From JBBTCJ01 sp038043285 (GTDB taxonomy: Bacteria > Planctomycetota > Phycisphaerae > UBA1845), in assembly GCA_038043285.1 (NCBI GenBank), contig JBBTCJ010000013.1, positions 1-64,000 on the forward strand: a stretch of 64,000 nucleotides of DNA, in the 5' to 3' direction. Positions 33,027 to 42,574 of this stretch are shown in pieces (the stretch's first letter is position 1; each line of letters begins with the position of its first letter). A program made the translations under genes and the position numbers. The notes beneath the pieces were generated by a model, which had not been told where the DNA came from, did no database searches, and saw only the letters and a list, made by a program, of their open reading frames with translations.

Positions 33027-33198
33027 GGAAATGCGATTCTACCTCGGAATGGCGTCGTTGCCGACGTACGCGGATCAGGTTCCCAACAAGGCCCATCCGA
33101 ACTCGGAACGGCCTTCGCTCGTGCCCAAGGCGTCCCGGAAGGGAAACGCACCTGTAGCCAACGGGGGGCAAGCGTCACGGACCAACGAACGACCGCAA

Positions 33199-33522
33199 TC
33201 AGGCTTCGAGATCGACGTGAAGCCGGCCATCGAGGTCTTGCGTGATTCCGGATGCGATCGGGCCGGATTCGGCAGGAGGTTCATCAGACGACGGTTCGCC
33301 CAGTGTTCGTCCTTGGCTTCCACCCCCGTCGGCGTCGCCAAAGACCCGGGTATCGCCATCGGCGGTCTCGACGGTGACATCGGCTTCGTCAAGGGCGCGA
33401 ACCTGGGTGGCAGCGGCCTGCGCGTCCCCGGTGCGCTGCGCCTCGTGCTGCCGCGCCGTTTCGCGCGATTGGATCGGCGCACCGGCGGCGGAAACAGCAA
33501 TATGCGAGGGAATCTGAGTCAT
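33199..33522 (-). CDS. Short conserved hydrophilic protein downstream of fliA
   Basis: A 107-aa soluble protein of unknown function, no named domain. The N-terminal half (RETARQHEAQRTGDAQAAAT) is helical and charged; the C-terminal half is acidic and ends GRLHVDLEA, a pattern I recall from small planctomycete proteins in flagellar clusters. It lies 70 bases after fliA and 172 before the MEMO gene, in the same direction, and has protein-like composition with no competing frame of better quality. A flagellar link is contextual only. Confidence 0.6.
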   Translation of the reverse strand: MTQIPSHIAVSAAGAPIQSRETARQHEAQRTGDAQAAATQVRALDEADVTVETADGDTRVFGDADGGGSQGRTLGEPSSDEPPAESGPIASGITQDLDGRLHVDLEA

Positions 33523-33592
33523 CCGTCCGTCTCACGCGCCGCGGCGAAGCGCTGCGCATCAGCCCTTCAAGCGCAATGGCCGCCCGGGCGAA

Positions 33593-34372
33593 TCAGTGCA
33601 CGAACTCTTTGCGCCGCAGTTCCAGCTGCTCCTTGAGCCGCCGCAGAATCGCGGAGTGCATCTGCGACACGCGGCTCTCGGAGAGGTCAAGGGTCATGCC
33701 GATTTCCTTCATCGTCATCTCCTCGTAGTAGTAGAGAATGAGGATGAGCCGCTCCGCCCGGGTCAGTCCGCGGGTGATGAGCTCCTTCAGATCCTTCCGC
33801 TGAATGTCGGAGATCGGGTTGCGCCCTCGCTTGTCCTCGACGACGTCGATTTCGCACACGTCCTTGTTGGAGTCGTTCTCGCCGAACTTGCGCGAAAGGG
33901 AAACCTGGGCGACGGCCGTCGCGTCGCGGAGAAGCTTGTCAAACTCGTCGGGAGGAAGATGGAGTCGTCCGGCGATTTCCATTTCGCTCGGCGACCGCCC
34001 CAGCGTGGCCTGCAGTTCCCGCGACACGCGCTCGAGTTCGTTCGCCCGGCGCCGCACCAGCCGCGGAACCCAGTCCAGACTACGAAGCTCATCCAAGATG
34101 GCGCCGCGGATTCGCGGCGCGCAATAGGTTTCGAACTTGACGCCGCGGTCGATGTCGAAAGCCTCGATGGCGTCCAGCAAGCCGAAAATGCCCGCCGAGA
34201 TCAGATCATCGTTGTCGATTTCGTCCGGCAGCTTGGCGCCGATTCGCTCGGCGTTGTAGCGAACGATGGGAAGGAATTCCTCCACCAGATGATTACGAAT
34301 TGCCTCGTCCTTGGTCTTCCGGTATTCTTTCCAGACGTCCCTCATGTCCCTACTTGGCCTGACTTGCCGCAT
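33593..34372 (-). CDS. fliA: RNA polymerase sigma factor for flagellar genes (sigma-28, FliA/WhiG)
   Basis: A 259-aa sigma-70 family factor lacking region 1. Region 2 includes FLPIVRYNAERIG, DLISAGIFGLLDAIEAFDID and RGVKFETYCAPRIRGAILDE with LRSLDWVPR, diagnostic of the FliA/WhiG group. Region 3 is SPSEMEIAGRLHLPPDEFDK and region 4 is LILYYYEEMTMKEIGMTLDL then SESRVSQMH. It directs late flagellar genes (filament, chemotaxis), which are not in the window. ATG 34372 is chosen because AAGGAG lies 7 bases upstream; ATGs at 34345 and 34402 are in frame but have poorer sites. It ends the flagellar run after flhG. Confidence 0.94.
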   Translation of the reverse strand: MRQVRPSRDMRDVWKEYRKTKDEAIRNHLVEEFLPIVRYNAERIGAKLPDEIDNDDLISAGIFGLLDAIEAFDIDRGVKFETYCAPRIRGAILDELRSLDWVPRLVRRRANELERVSRELQATLGRSPSEMEIAGRLHLPPDEFDKLLRDATAVAQVSLSRKFGENDSNKDVCEIDVVEDKRGRNPISDIQRKDLKELITRGLTRAERLILILYYYEEMTMKEIGMTLDLSESRVSQMHSAILRRLKEQLELRRKEFVH

Positions 34373-34484
34373 GTCGCCGCTCCTTGCGCATCCTTGCGCC
34401 ATTCAGTCGTCCGCCCAACTCCTTTGCCGTTTCCGGTCGACACCATCACGGCGCACGCTTCGAGCCGCCGCGTTCAATCCCTCC

Positions 34485-34796
34485 CTAAGTTTTCACGGAT
34501 GAACCGCGCGCCGAGGGTGGCACGCCTGTCCCTCCCACCACCAGGGGTTCATCGGCCTCCGCCCGGCAACGATCGCGGATCGCCGTTTCCCGTTGACGCT
34601 GATGCTCGTCGACCACCAACTGAGCAGCCGCTCCAAGCAACATCCCGATGAGGCAGAAGGTCAGTAATGCGAGGATGCCGCGAGAGAGGGTGACCGCAGG
34701 CGGATTGTCCGCGAGGATGCCGCCGACAACGGCGACAAAAAAGGCGAAAAGACCCAAACTCGCGCCCGCGTAACGTGCGACCATGCCGCGCAACAT
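34485..34796 (-). CDS. Small two-helix membrane protein between flhG and fliA
   Basis: A 103-aa protein with two predicted transmembrane helices (GASLGLFAFFVAVVGGILAD and GILALLTFCLIGMLLGAAAQ) and a charged C-terminal tail (DEHQRQRETAIRDRCRAEAD). No named family. The strand and position inside the flagellar run, 163 bases after flhG and 112 before fliA, imply a flagellum-related or local regulatory role, which is inference. Confidence 0.65.
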   Translation of the reverse strand: MLRGMVARYAGASLGLFAFFVAVVGGILADNPPAVTLSRGILALLTFCLIGMLLGAAAQLVVDEHQRQRETAIRDRCRAEADEPLVVGGTGVPPSARGSSVKT

Positions 34797-34959
34797 CCCT
34801 GTCGCCTTCGTCCAGCGTTGATCGTGTCAGGAGGCTGAAAGACGGATGGGAGCCAACAACGGCTCCATCCGTTGCCTTCAAGCAAACCGCACGACCGAGC
34901 CCGGCATCCTTACCGGGCGCTGGCGATTGGTTCCGTCCGATCTTTGTCGTGCATTTCGC

Positions 34960-35829
34960 CTACACAAAAAGCCCGGCGACACGACGAAGGAACCCGCCGC
35001 AACGTTTTTCCGTTCCGCAAGCTCGCGCCAACTCGCTTGCGATTGCGGCGATACACGCACTGGCGTTCGATCCGGGATGCCGCAGAACAAACGGCTTCCG
35101 TTCACGGACCGCCAACTCGACGACCGTATCATGCAACAGGAATCCGCCGTCCGCAAGAGGGTAATTCAAAAATCTTTTGGCCACCCCGGCAACTCGAGCG
35201 TAGGTCGCACCCGCCTCGTTGCGGCTGCTGGCCATGTTGACCACCAGTCGAATCTGCGGCGTCTCCGCGTCCTTCAGCAACGTTTTGATCAGAGCGTAGG
35301 CGTCAGTGACGGCCGTCGGTTCCGGCGTGGTCACGACCAGCGCAAGATCTGCCGCTTGTGCGAAGCTGATCACGTTCCGCGAAATTCCCGCGCCACAATC
35401 GAGGACCACGATGTCAGCATTGAGATCGAGCTTGCGCAAGTAGACCAGCAGGCTGTGACGCTCGAAGTCCGAAAGGTTGGCGATATTCCCCATGCCGGAC
35501 GCCCCGGGCAGGAAACGCACTCCTCCAGGACCGATTTGCATCACCTCGTCGATGGTCTTTAGTCCGCCAAGTACATGAGCCAAGGTGTGCCGGGGCTGGA
35601 GGCCCAACAGCAAGTCGAGGTTGGCCAGACCAAGATCCAGATCAGCCAGAACCACGCGGACACCACGATCGGCAAGATATACTGCAATGTTTGCAGCAAT
35701 ATTTGATTTTCCAACACCGCCCTTGCCGCTGGCGACGGCAACCGTGGTAACGCCCCTTCGACGCAGGAGGAGTTTGCGCAGGCTGGATGCCTGGTCTTGA
35801 CCGTAGGAATGGCCAGTTGCCTCACTCAT
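34960..35829 (-). CDS. flhG: Flagellar number regulator FlhG (MinD/ParA-type ATPase)
   Basis: A 289-aa deviant-Walker ATPase. The N-terminal DQASSLRKLLLRR is the FlhG helix that contacts FlhF, followed by the P-loop VASGKGGVGKSNIAANIAVY, the switch residues VVLADLDLGLANLDLLLGLQ and VVLDCGAGIS. It works with FlhF at the membrane to set flagellar number and place, and in some bacteria inhibits the master activator. ATG 35829 is chosen to begin close to the DQA helix; an ATG at 35859, just after the flhF stop, would add 10 residues. flhF precedes it immediately. Confidence 0.93.
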   Translation of the reverse strand: MSEATGHSYGQDQASSLRKLLLRRRGVTTVAVASGKGGVGKSNIAANIAVYLADRGVRVVLADLDLGLANLDLLLGLQPRHTLAHVLGGLKTIDEVMQIGPGGVRFLPGASGMGNIANLSDFERHSLLVYLRKLDLNADIVVLDCGAGISRNVISFAQAADLALVVTTPEPTAVTDAYALIKTLLKDAETPQIRLVVNMASSRNEAGATYARVAGVAKRFLNYPLADGGFLLHDTVVELAVRERKPFVLRHPGSNASACIAAIASELARACGTEKRCGGFLRRVAGLFV

Positions 35830-35861
35830 GACCGTACGATCCAACCCCGATCCTGTCATGG

Positions 35862-37130
35862 TCAGGGAACCAGGGCGGCGCCATGCCGCACCCCCGAGGA
35901 CGTCTTCGACGGAAGCGGCGCGATGATTCTCGCGGCGCGAGGCACGCCACCATCGGGTGCGATCAAGATGCGCCGCGCCAAGGCCGCCCCGTCGCCCACC
36001 TCGATGTCGTTGGGCACGTCCTGACCTACCGTCACATAGGAAAGCTTGACCTTCGCCTTGACGACCGAGTTCAACACCACGCCAAAACCGAGGGCCTCGT
36101 CCAATTTGGTGAACGCAACTCGATCCAGGCCGATCCCGCGGAATCGATCAATCGCTTCGTCCAGCACTCCTTGCGCACTGGTGCTCGACAAGACCAGATG
36201 CACTTCGTGCGGGCGCACCGTCGCGAAAAACTCCTGAAGCTGCGATATCTTCGCTGCGTCACGTTGGCTTCGCCCGGCGGTGTCAATCAGGATAACGTCG
36301 CATCCGGAAAGCCGACGAACGGCTTCTCCCAGCTCGGCCGGGGTCGTCGCAACCTCCAGAGGGACGTCGATGATCTCCGCATAGGTACGGAGCTGCTCGA
36401 CGGCGGCGATGCGGTAAGTGTCGATGGTCACAAGCCCGACGCTACGATCCTCGCGCAAGCAGAAATTCGCAGCCAGTTTGGCGATGGTGGTGGTTTTCCC
36501 GACGCCCGTGGGTCCGACGAACGCCAAGACGAACGGTTTGACTCCCGGGGGAATCTGAATCGCGCCGGAGGTAGGGATCATCGGCGCGAGCATAGCAGCC
36601 AATTCGGCATGGACGGCCAACGGATCGCACAGGCCGGCGTCGCCGAGTTTTTCGCGAACGCCGGTGACCATCTCATAGGCCAATTCGTCGCTGACCGCCT
36701 GAGTTACCAGGTGCCGATACGCGGCGAACAGATGTTCCGGCAACCGCGGGGCGTTGGTGCGGCGCGTCTCGCCCATGAGATCGACCATCATGGTGCGCAG
36801 CGCCCCGACCTCGGCGAGAAGCGCATGACCCGACGGATCAGCCACGGACGGCGCATCGTCGGACACCGACCTTGGGGCCGGCGGAGACAGTGCCCTGCGC
36901 GGCGGGGCTCGATCCAAACGAGCGCGGACGGTTCCGCGCCGCAGCGCGGGTGGAAGATCGGCGAGGTCGCGTGCCGCGGTGATCTCCACGAAAGGCTTTC
37001 CGCCGATGCCCAGCAGCCCGCCGCGGGTCAAGGTCCGCGTCGTCAGAATTACCGCGCCGCGCCCGAACTGGCGCTTCACTTGATCGAGCGCGTCGGCCAT
37101 CGTATCGCCCTGGAAGGTCTTAACTTTCAT
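35862..37130 (-). CDS. flhF: Flagellar biosynthesis GTPase FlhF
   Basis: A 422-aa SRP-type GTPase that recruits early flagellar parts to their place at the membrane. The N-terminal MKVKTFQGDTMADALDQVKR is the FlhF start pattern. A variable, Pro/Arg-rich middle (residues 70-120) leads to the NG domain: G1 FVGPTGVGKTTTIAKLAA, VTIDTYRIAAVEQLRTYAEI, G3 ILIDTAGRSQRD and G4 FTKLDEALGFG. The start overlaps the end of flhA by 11 bases and flhG follows directly, so flhA-flhF-flhG are co-transcribed. Confidence 0.96.
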   Translation of the reverse strand: MKVKTFQGDTMADALDQVKRQFGRGAVILTTRTLTRGGLLGIGGKPFVEITAARDLADLPPALRRGTVRARLDRAPPRRALSPPAPRSVSDDAPSVADPSGHALLAEVGALRTMMVDLMGETRRTNAPRLPEHLFAAYRHLVTQAVSDELAYEMVTGVREKLGDAGLCDPLAVHAELAAMLAPMIPTSGAIQIPPGVKPFVLAFVGPTGVGKTTTIAKLAANFCLREDRSVGLVTIDTYRIAAVEQLRTYAEIIDVPLEVATTPAELGEAVRRLSGCDVILIDTAGRSQRDAAKISQLQEFFATVRPHEVHLVLSSTSAQGVLDEAIDRFRGIGLDRVAFTKLDEALGFGVVLNSVVKAKVKLSYVTVGQDVPNDIEVGDGAALARRILIAPDGGVPRAARIIAPLPSKTSSGVRHGAALVP

Positions 37131-39198
37131 CGGTCAATGCCGCCGTTCCGTGAGATTCCACCTCGAATCCGCGTACGATTTCGTTGTAGGAGAGGACCGC
37201 CGCGGTCGGCAATTGAACCTCGATCATCCGCCGCACCCACGCGCGAACCTGCGGGGCAGTGAGGATGACCGGTGATTTGCCGCGTATCTGAGTCGTTGCG
37301 CGCTCGACGACGGTGCGGATCGCCTGGACGATCTTGCTCTGCACCGGCGGCGGGATGGTCATGGTCGTGCCCTGCTCCGTTCTCTCAATGCCCTTGATGA
37401 GCACTTGCTCCAGCCCCGGATCGAGGGTGATGCAGTGGATCCGCCCGTCATCGGCCTTGTGCTGATGGCACAGAGTCCGGGCCAGCGCGTTGCGGGCATA
37501 CTCAGCCAAGATCTCGGTATCCTTGGTCCGCGGCGCGAGGTCGGCCACCGTCTCAAGGATCACTTCCAGGTCGCGGATGGGAACGCGCTCGCGCAACAGC
37601 GCCTGCAGCACGCGCTGAATCTCGCCCGGCTTGAGGACGTTGGGAACGATCTCCTCGACAAGCTTCGGGGCGCGCTCCTTGAGGTTGTCGATGAGCCGAT
37701 TGACTTCCTGCCGCGTCAGCAGCTCTTCGGCGTGTCGGCGGACCAGTTCGGTGAGGTAGGTGCTGACGACTGTGGAGCAATCAACGACGGTGTAGTTGCG
37801 CTGTTCGGCGAGATGGCGCGCGGACTCATCCACCCATACCGCGGGCAACCCGAACGCCGGCTCCTTCGTTTCCACGCCTCCGACGCGCTCGGCGACCGAA
37901 CCGGTGTCGATGGCCAGAAGGTGTCCGGGCAACACCTCGCCCTTTCCGATCTGCAAGCCCTTGAGCTTGACGCAGAAGTCGTTGGGCTGCAACTGCACGT
38001 CGTCGCGGATGCGGATCGGCGGAACGATGATGCCGATCTCCTGCGCCACCTGCTTGCGGAGGTTGGTGATGCGGTCGAGGAGATCGCCGCCCTGCTTGCG
38101 ATCGACCAGCCGAACCAGACCGTACCCGACGTTGAGTTCCATGGGGTCCGGCGCGAGGTGCTTCTCGACGCGTTCGACGGGGGGCTTGGCCTTCGCCGCC
38201 GATGCCTGGGCGAGAACCACTTGCTGGCGTCGATTCAGAAGATAAGACATGCCGACCGCCGAACCGGCCAGGAGCACAATCGGCGGCTTGGGCAGCGGCG
38301 TGACCGCAAGCACCAACAAGAAACCCGCGGTCAAAATCAGAGCGACGGGCTGACTGGTCAATTGCCCCAGCAACTCCTCGCCCAAATTGGTTTTCGAGGC
38401 CGAACGGGTCACCAGCATGGCGGCAGCGACCGACACCACGAAGGCGGGAATCTGCGACACCAGTCCATCGCCGATGGTCAGGATGGTGAACCGCCGCAAG
38501 GTTTCCGGCAGGGACAAATTCATCTGGACCATGCCGACAATCACGCCGCCGAGGATGTTGATCAGCGTGATGATGATCCCGGCGATGGCGTCGCCGCGGA
38601 CGAACTTGCTGGCGCCGTCCATGGCCCCGTAGAAATCCGCTTCGCGGGTGATCTCGGAACGGCGGCGCTTGGCTTCCTCGTCGGTGATGCTTCCGGCGTT
38701 GAGATCGGCGTCGACGGCCATCTGCTTTCCGGGCATGCCGTCCAGGGTGAAGCGGGCAGCCACTTCGGCGATGCGGGTGGCGCCCTTGGTGATGACCACG
38801 AATTGGATGATCACAATGATCGCGAAGATGACCGCCGCGACTGCGAGCGATCCTTGGGCAACGAATCCGCCGAAGGTCGCCACCACTTGTCCAGCATTGC
38901 CCTGCGTCAATACCAGCCTCGTCGTGGCCACGTTAAGCACCAGACGGAACAGCGTAAGTCCCAAAAGCAGCGAAGGGAACGACGAAAACTGCAATGGGCC
39001 GTCAATGTACATGACCGTCAGCAACACCACGCCGGAGAGGGTGATGCTGATCATCAGCAGGAAGTCCATGACCGGCGTAGGCAGCGGAATGAGGATGACC
39101 ACGATCAAACCCAGCGCGGCCATCGGAAGGATCGCCCCGCGATATTTCGCGATCAGCGACGACAGGCCCTTCACTTGTTGAACGTAGGGCAAGGGCAT
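37120..39198 (-). CDS. flhA: Flagellar export apparatus protein FlhA
   Basis: A 692-aa integral protein of the flagellar type III export gate. Eight helices fill residues 20-320, containing FPSLLLGLTLFRLVLNVATT and the conserved FHIPEP-type loop region. The cytoplasmic nonameric ring domain (about 350-692) carries the FlhA landmarks DPMELNVGYGLVRLVD and FCVKLKGLQIGKGEVLPG. It uses the proton gradient and binds chaperone-substrate complexes. ATG 39198 lies 7 bases after the flhB stop. Normal length. Confidence 0.97.
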   Translation of the reverse strand: MPLPYVQQVKGLSSLIAKYRGAILPMAALGLIVVILIPLPTPVMDFLLMISITLSGVVLLTVMYIDGPLQFSSFPSLLLGLTLFRLVLNVATTRLVLTQGNAGQVVATFGGFVAQGSLAVAAVIFAIIVIIQFVVITKGATRIAEVAARFTLDGMPGKQMAVDADLNAGSITDEEAKRRRSEITREADFYGAMDGASKFVRGDAIAGIIITLINILGGVIVGMVQMNLSLPETLRRFTILTIGDGLVSQIPAFVVSVAAAMLVTRSASKTNLGEELLGQLTSQPVALILTAGFLLVLAVTPLPKPPIVLLAGSAVGMSYLLNRRQQVVLAQASAAKAKPPVERVEKHLAPDPMELNVGYGLVRLVDRKQGGDLLDRITNLRKQVAQEIGIIVPPIRIRDDVQLQPNDFCVKLKGLQIGKGEVLPGHLLAIDTGSVAERVGGVETKEPAFGLPAVWVDESARHLAEQRNYTVVDCSTVVSTYLTELVRRHAEELLTRQEVNRLIDNLKERAPKLVEEIVPNVLKPGEIQRVLQALLRERVPIRDLEVILETVADLAPRTKDTEILAEYARNALARTLCHQHKADDGRIHCITLDPGLEQVLIKGIERTEQGTTMTIPPPVQSKIVQAIRTVVERATTQIRGKSPVILTAPQVRAWVRRMIEVQLPTAAVLSYNEIVRGFEVESHGTAALTDES

Positions 39199-39204
39199 CG
39201 GCGA

Positions 39205-40296
39205 CTACACTCCCACCAGTTCACGTCGCGCAGAAAGCGGCGAGCGACCGGTCAACTCGTAGACGTAAGCCAGAATCTCCGCGATCGCCTGATAGAATCG
39301 TTCCGGGACGTATTGCCCGACGTCGACGGCGTCGAACAGCGCCCGAGCCAGCGGACGGCGCTCGACGATCGGAATCCCGTGCTTGGCGGCAATCTGGCGA
39401 ATGCGCAGGGCCGCGTAATCGGCGCCCTTGGCCACCACTTTCGGCGCGACCATGCTGTCGGAATCGTAGCGGATGGCGATGGCCAGGTGCGTCGGGTTGG
39501 TCACCACCACGTCAGCCTTGGGAACGTCCTTACGGAGCCGCTGGATGGCAAGCTGCAGTTGAAGCTGGCGGCGGCGGCGCTTGACGGCGGGATCGCCCTC
39601 CATGCTCCGCAGCTCGTCCTTGACCTCCTCCTTGGTCATTCGCAGGTCGCGCTCGTGCCGATAGCGCTGCCAGGCGTAGTCCAACAGCGCCAGCACGAGA
39701 ATGGCGGCGCACAGCTGGATGCCCAGTTCGGCGACCAGCGTCCCGCCCAGGCGAACGACGTCGTGAAAGTCCAGGGTCGGCGAGAACAGCACGGCTGCCG
39801 CGGAGGCGTGGATCGACACAAACGCGACGGACGCGACGACCAGGAACTTGGCGAGGTTCAACGTCGCGGACATGAGCGAGCGCACGGAGAAAAGGCGCTG
39901 CAGCCCGCTGAGCGGGTTGATCTTCGCCAGGCTCGGCGTCACCGGATGCCAGGTCAGCAACGGACCAACCTGAGCGTAGAGCACCAGAACGACGACGCCA
40001 ACGATGACCAAAAGGAGCGGACCGAGGCGACGAACGATCTCCCAGCCGATCGCCTCGCTTAAGGGCCGCAGCCCGGCCACGTCGGTCCATCCTCCATCGC
40101 TGTCAAGCGAAACGCCGACGATGGCGATCAGGCTTTGCCACAGGTCAGGCCCCAGGAAACGCAAGGCCGCAAAGCCGCTCAGCAAAAGGACCGCCGAGGT
40201 AAGATCCTGGCTTCGCGCGACCTGCCCCTTGGCGCGGGCTTCCATGCGTCGTCGCGGGGTAGCTGGTTCCGTCCTGTCTTCATACCCTGCCGGCAC
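39205..40296 (-). CDS. flhB: Flagellar export switch protein FlhB
   Basis: A 363-aa protein with four transmembrane helices and a C-terminal cytoplasmic domain. The self-cleavage site NPTH is in VVVTNPTHLAIAIRY near residue 268; cleavage between Asn and Pro switches export from hook/rod to filament proteins. The N-terminus EDRTEPATPRRRMEARAKGQ is characteristic of the family. The GTG start follows the fliR stop by one base. Order fliR-flhB-flhA is the common one. Confidence 0.97.
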   Translation of the reverse strand: MPAGYEDRTEPATPRRRMEARAKGQVARSQDLTSAVLLLSGFAALRFLGPDLWQSLIAIVGVSLDSDGGWTDVAGLRPLSEAIGWEIVRRLGPLLLVIVGVVVLVLYAQVGPLLTWHPVTPSLAKINPLSGLQRLFSVRSLMSATLNLAKFLVVASVAFVSIHASAAAVLFSPTLDFHDVVRLGGTLVAELGIQLCAAILVLALLDYAWQRYRHERDLRMTKEEVKDELRSMEGDPAVKRRRRQLQLQLAIQRLRKDVPKADVVVTNPTHLAIAIRYDSDSMVAPKVVAKGADYAALRIRQIAAKHGIPIVERRPLARALFDAVDVGQYVPERFYQAIAEILAYVYELTGRSPLSARRELVGV

Positions 40297-40297
40297 G

Positions 40298-41092
40298 TCA
40301 AGCTCCTCGGGTTAACTCTTCCAAGCCGAACGTCGCGCGAATGGCGTCCAATCCATCCCAAATGCCCCGCAGCACGACAGGTTGCGACGCGTACAACGTC
40401 AGCGCCGCAACGCCCAGCCCAACGAATGCCCGAACGGTGAACCCCACCGAAAGCACGTTGAGTTGCGGAACGGTACGCGACACCACGCCCAAGGCCGCCT
40501 CGGTAAGGAACAATGCAATCACCACCGGCGCGGCCACGCGGACGCCGATCACGAACGCGCTCAACGTCGTCTCGACCAGTAGGAGCAGAATCGGCTCGCC
40601 CGCTTCATACTTCAAGACCGGAACCGCCTTGTAAGTATCCAGGAGCGCCGCGACCGCCTCGCGATGCCCGCCCGCGGACAAGAACAGCAACGTAAAGACC
40701 GCGGCATACACCTGTCCGATCACCGATGCCTCCGTCTGTTGCAGCGGATTGATGACTTCACTGAGCGAGAGGCCGGCCTGCTGCGCGATCAGCGTACCGG
40801 CGACTTCGGCGCTGAGCATGAGCAACGACAGCGTCATTCCGATGGCAGCGCCGATCATGAACTCGTTCACCGCTCCGGCGAGCGTCAGCGCCAGCGGAGC
40901 GTTTTCCGGGGAGGCTTTGAACACGATCGGGAAGACCATGGTCGAAAGCACCAGGGCGAAGGCCGCCCGAACGCGCACCGGGATCGCCGCGGACGCGAAC
41001 ACCGGACTCGTCGCCACCATCCCGGAGACGCGGAACAGCACCAGGGCGAAGGCAGGAAGCGCCGTCAGAATGTTCAACAACGGGTACGGCAT
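40298..41092 (-). CDS. fliR: Flagellar export apparatus protein FliR
   Basis: A 264-aa export-gate membrane protein with about six helices, forming the helical FliP5-FliQ4-FliR1 core. Family stretches: LVLFRVSGMVATSPVFASAA, IPVRVRAAFALVLSTMVFPI and the mid-protein AGLSLSEVINPLQQTEASVI. The final residues GLEELTRGA are cytoplasmic. It starts at ATG 41092 and ends one base from the flhB start. Confidence 0.95.
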   Translation of the reverse strand: MPYPLLNILTALPAFALVLFRVSGMVATSPVFASAAIPVRVRAAFALVLSTMVFPIVFKASPENAPLALTLAGAVNEFMIGAAIGMTLSLLMLSAEVAGTLIAQQAGLSLSEVINPLQQTEASVIGQVYAAVFTLLFLSAGGHREAVAALLDTYKAVPVLKYEAGEPILLLLVETTLSAFVIGVRVAAPVVIALFLTEAALGVVSRTVPQLNVLSVGFTVRAFVGLGVAALTLYASQPVVLRGIWDGLDAIRATFGLEELTRGA

Positions 41093-41137
41093 GAACCAAC
41101 AGAACCTTTCCTCACGTCAACTCCACTGATCGATTGC

Positions 41138-41398
41138 TCACCACGGCGGCGAGCCGAGCAACTCCCGGGTGTACGCCACCATCTGCTCCGCGATCCACGG
41201 TATGAAGATCACGGCCGCCACCACCATCGCCGCGATCTTGGGCACGAACGTCAACGCCTGCTCCTGCAATTGCGTCACCGCCTGGAAGAAGGCGATCAAC
41301 AAGCCGACGACCAGGCCAATCACCAGCACCGGTGCCGCGACCACCAGCGTGATCCAAAACGCGTCCCGCCCTAATTCGATGGCCGTAGTCAGATCCAT
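41138..41398 (-). CDS. fliQ: Flagellar export apparatus protein FliQ
   Basis: An 86-aa two-helix export-gate protein. MDLTTAIELGRDAFWITLVV and GLLIAFFQAVTQLQEQALTF then VPKIAAM are the FliQ signature. ATG 41398 is chosen: GAGG lies six bases ahead and the length equals the usual 86-89 aa. An upstream frame to 41446 adds Arg-rich residues without similarity. It sits between fliP and fliR as usual. Confidence 0.95.
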   Translation of the reverse strand: MDLTTAIELGRDAFWITLVVAAPVLVIGLVVGLLIAFFQAVTQLQEQALTFVPKIAAMVVAAVIFIPWIAEQMVAYTRELLGSPPW

Positions 41399-41542
41399 CG
41401 CCATCCTCGCGCCGACGCGGGCGCTCGGTCCGCGGAACACCCGCACCGCAGCCGTGACGGGGCGCTACCAAGGACAACCAAGTCGCAGGATTCTCGACGT
41501 CCATCGCACGTCGTCAACATCGCGCCTACTCCGGCTGTTCCG

Positions 41543-42349
41543 CTAGGTGAAGCTGTACAACAACGTCTCGACCACCAGGCGCCACCCGTCCGCCAGCACG
41601 AACAGAAGCAGCTTGAACGGCAACGAGATCAACACCGGGGGAAGCATCATCATGCCCATCGAAAGCAGGATCGTGGCGATCACCATGTCGATCACCAGGA
41701 AGGGCAGGTAGATTCGGAAGCCCATCACAAAGGCGGTCTTCAACTCACTCAGCATGAATGCCGGGATCATCACGGTCATCGGAACGGTCTCAATGTCGAG
41801 CTTCTCCTCGGAAGCGATTTCGCGATTCTCGGCATACTCCAGAAACAGGTAGACGTCCTCGTGATTGCCCGCCTGTTCGATCTGTCGGTACATGAAGTCC
41901 TTCAGGTGCGAGGCGGTGATCTCGATCGCGCGGGTCTGTCCGAGTTGATTGTTGAAATACGGCGTGATCGCCTCCGCCTGCACCTTGTGCCACGTCGGGG
42001 ACATCACCAGTACGGTGATAAACAGGGACAGGGCCAGGAGAACCTGACCGGGCGGAAGTTGCGGCGCGCCGATCGCCTGGCGGAGCAGCGCAAGCACCAC
42101 GATCACCCGGGGAAAGGAGGTCATCATCACCAGGATGGAAGGAATCAGCGTGAGGACCGTCAGCAGCACCAGGATCTGCAGACTCGCACTGACGCCCTTG
42201 GCGTCGGTCGCGGTCGGAAGAACCTTGGTCAGATCGGGAATGTTGGCCTGGTTGTCGAATGGGGAGGCGGAGGCGCCGGGGGTCTGCGCGCGGACCGAGC
42301 CTGCGCAGCACAACGACGCAATCGCGACGGTTGCGATCCATCGCGGCAT
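41543..42349 (-). CDS. fliP: Flagellar export apparatus protein FliP
   Basis: A 268-aa export-gate protein with a cleavable signal peptide (MPRWIATVAIASLCCAGSVR, then AQT). The core matches FliP: LVLLTVLTLIPSILVMMTSF, PRVIVVLALLRQAIGAPQLP, and FMLSELKTAFVMGFRIYLPF with LVIDMVIATILLSMGMMML. Five FliP subunits form the export pore. It follows fliO after 222 bases that contain a hairpin repeat, and fliQ comes next. Confidence 0.97.
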   Translation of the reverse strand: MPRWIATVAIASLCCAGSVRAQTPGASASPFDNQANIPDLTKVLPTATDAKGVSASLQILVLLTVLTLIPSILVMMTSFPRVIVVLALLRQAIGAPQLPPGQVLLALSLFITVLVMSPTWHKVQAEAITPYFNNQLGQTRAIEITASHLKDFMYRQIEQAGNHEDVYLFLEYAENREIASEEKLDIETVPMTVMIPAFMLSELKTAFVMGFRIYLPFLVIDMVIATILLSMGMMMLPPVLISLPFKLLLFVLADGWRLVVETLLYSFT

Positions 42350-42474
42350 CGACGAGCCTCCATGCCCCGTGTACGGCGCCGCTCCACGGCCCCGTCGATC
42401 CTCTCCGCCCCTTCACGCCGCAGGCAGCATCCGGCCCGCGTGGCGGAACTGAACGGATCGAACCACTGACTTAG

Positions 42475-42574
42475 ACATTCTCGCCGCCCGTGCGGCATCG
42501 CCCTTCATGGGCAGCGCTTTCAGCAAAGCGCGGCGGACAACCCGCGACGCTGCACGAGAACGGATCTTGCTCTA
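42475..42574 (-). repeat. Hairpin repeat at the 3' end of fliO (about 100 bp)
   Basis: Second copy of the element at 21851-21947. Outer stem GTGCGGCATCGC with GCGACGCTGCAC (42490-42555) has one mismatch and one wobble; the T-A pair of the other copy is C-G here, so pairing is maintained. The inner hairpin (GCGCTTT/AAAGCGC) is also present. It ends TTGCTCTA exactly at the fliO stop codon. A similar ATTCTCGCC/ATTCCTCGC border lies on the other side. Confidence 0.8.

Noticed and set aside
37405..40062. An open frame of 885 codons on the plus strand opposite flhA and flhB
   Set aside because: It is the antisense shadow of two well-conserved genes, rich in His/Arg/Asp/Gln without domain character; such frames are common in GC-rich DNA.
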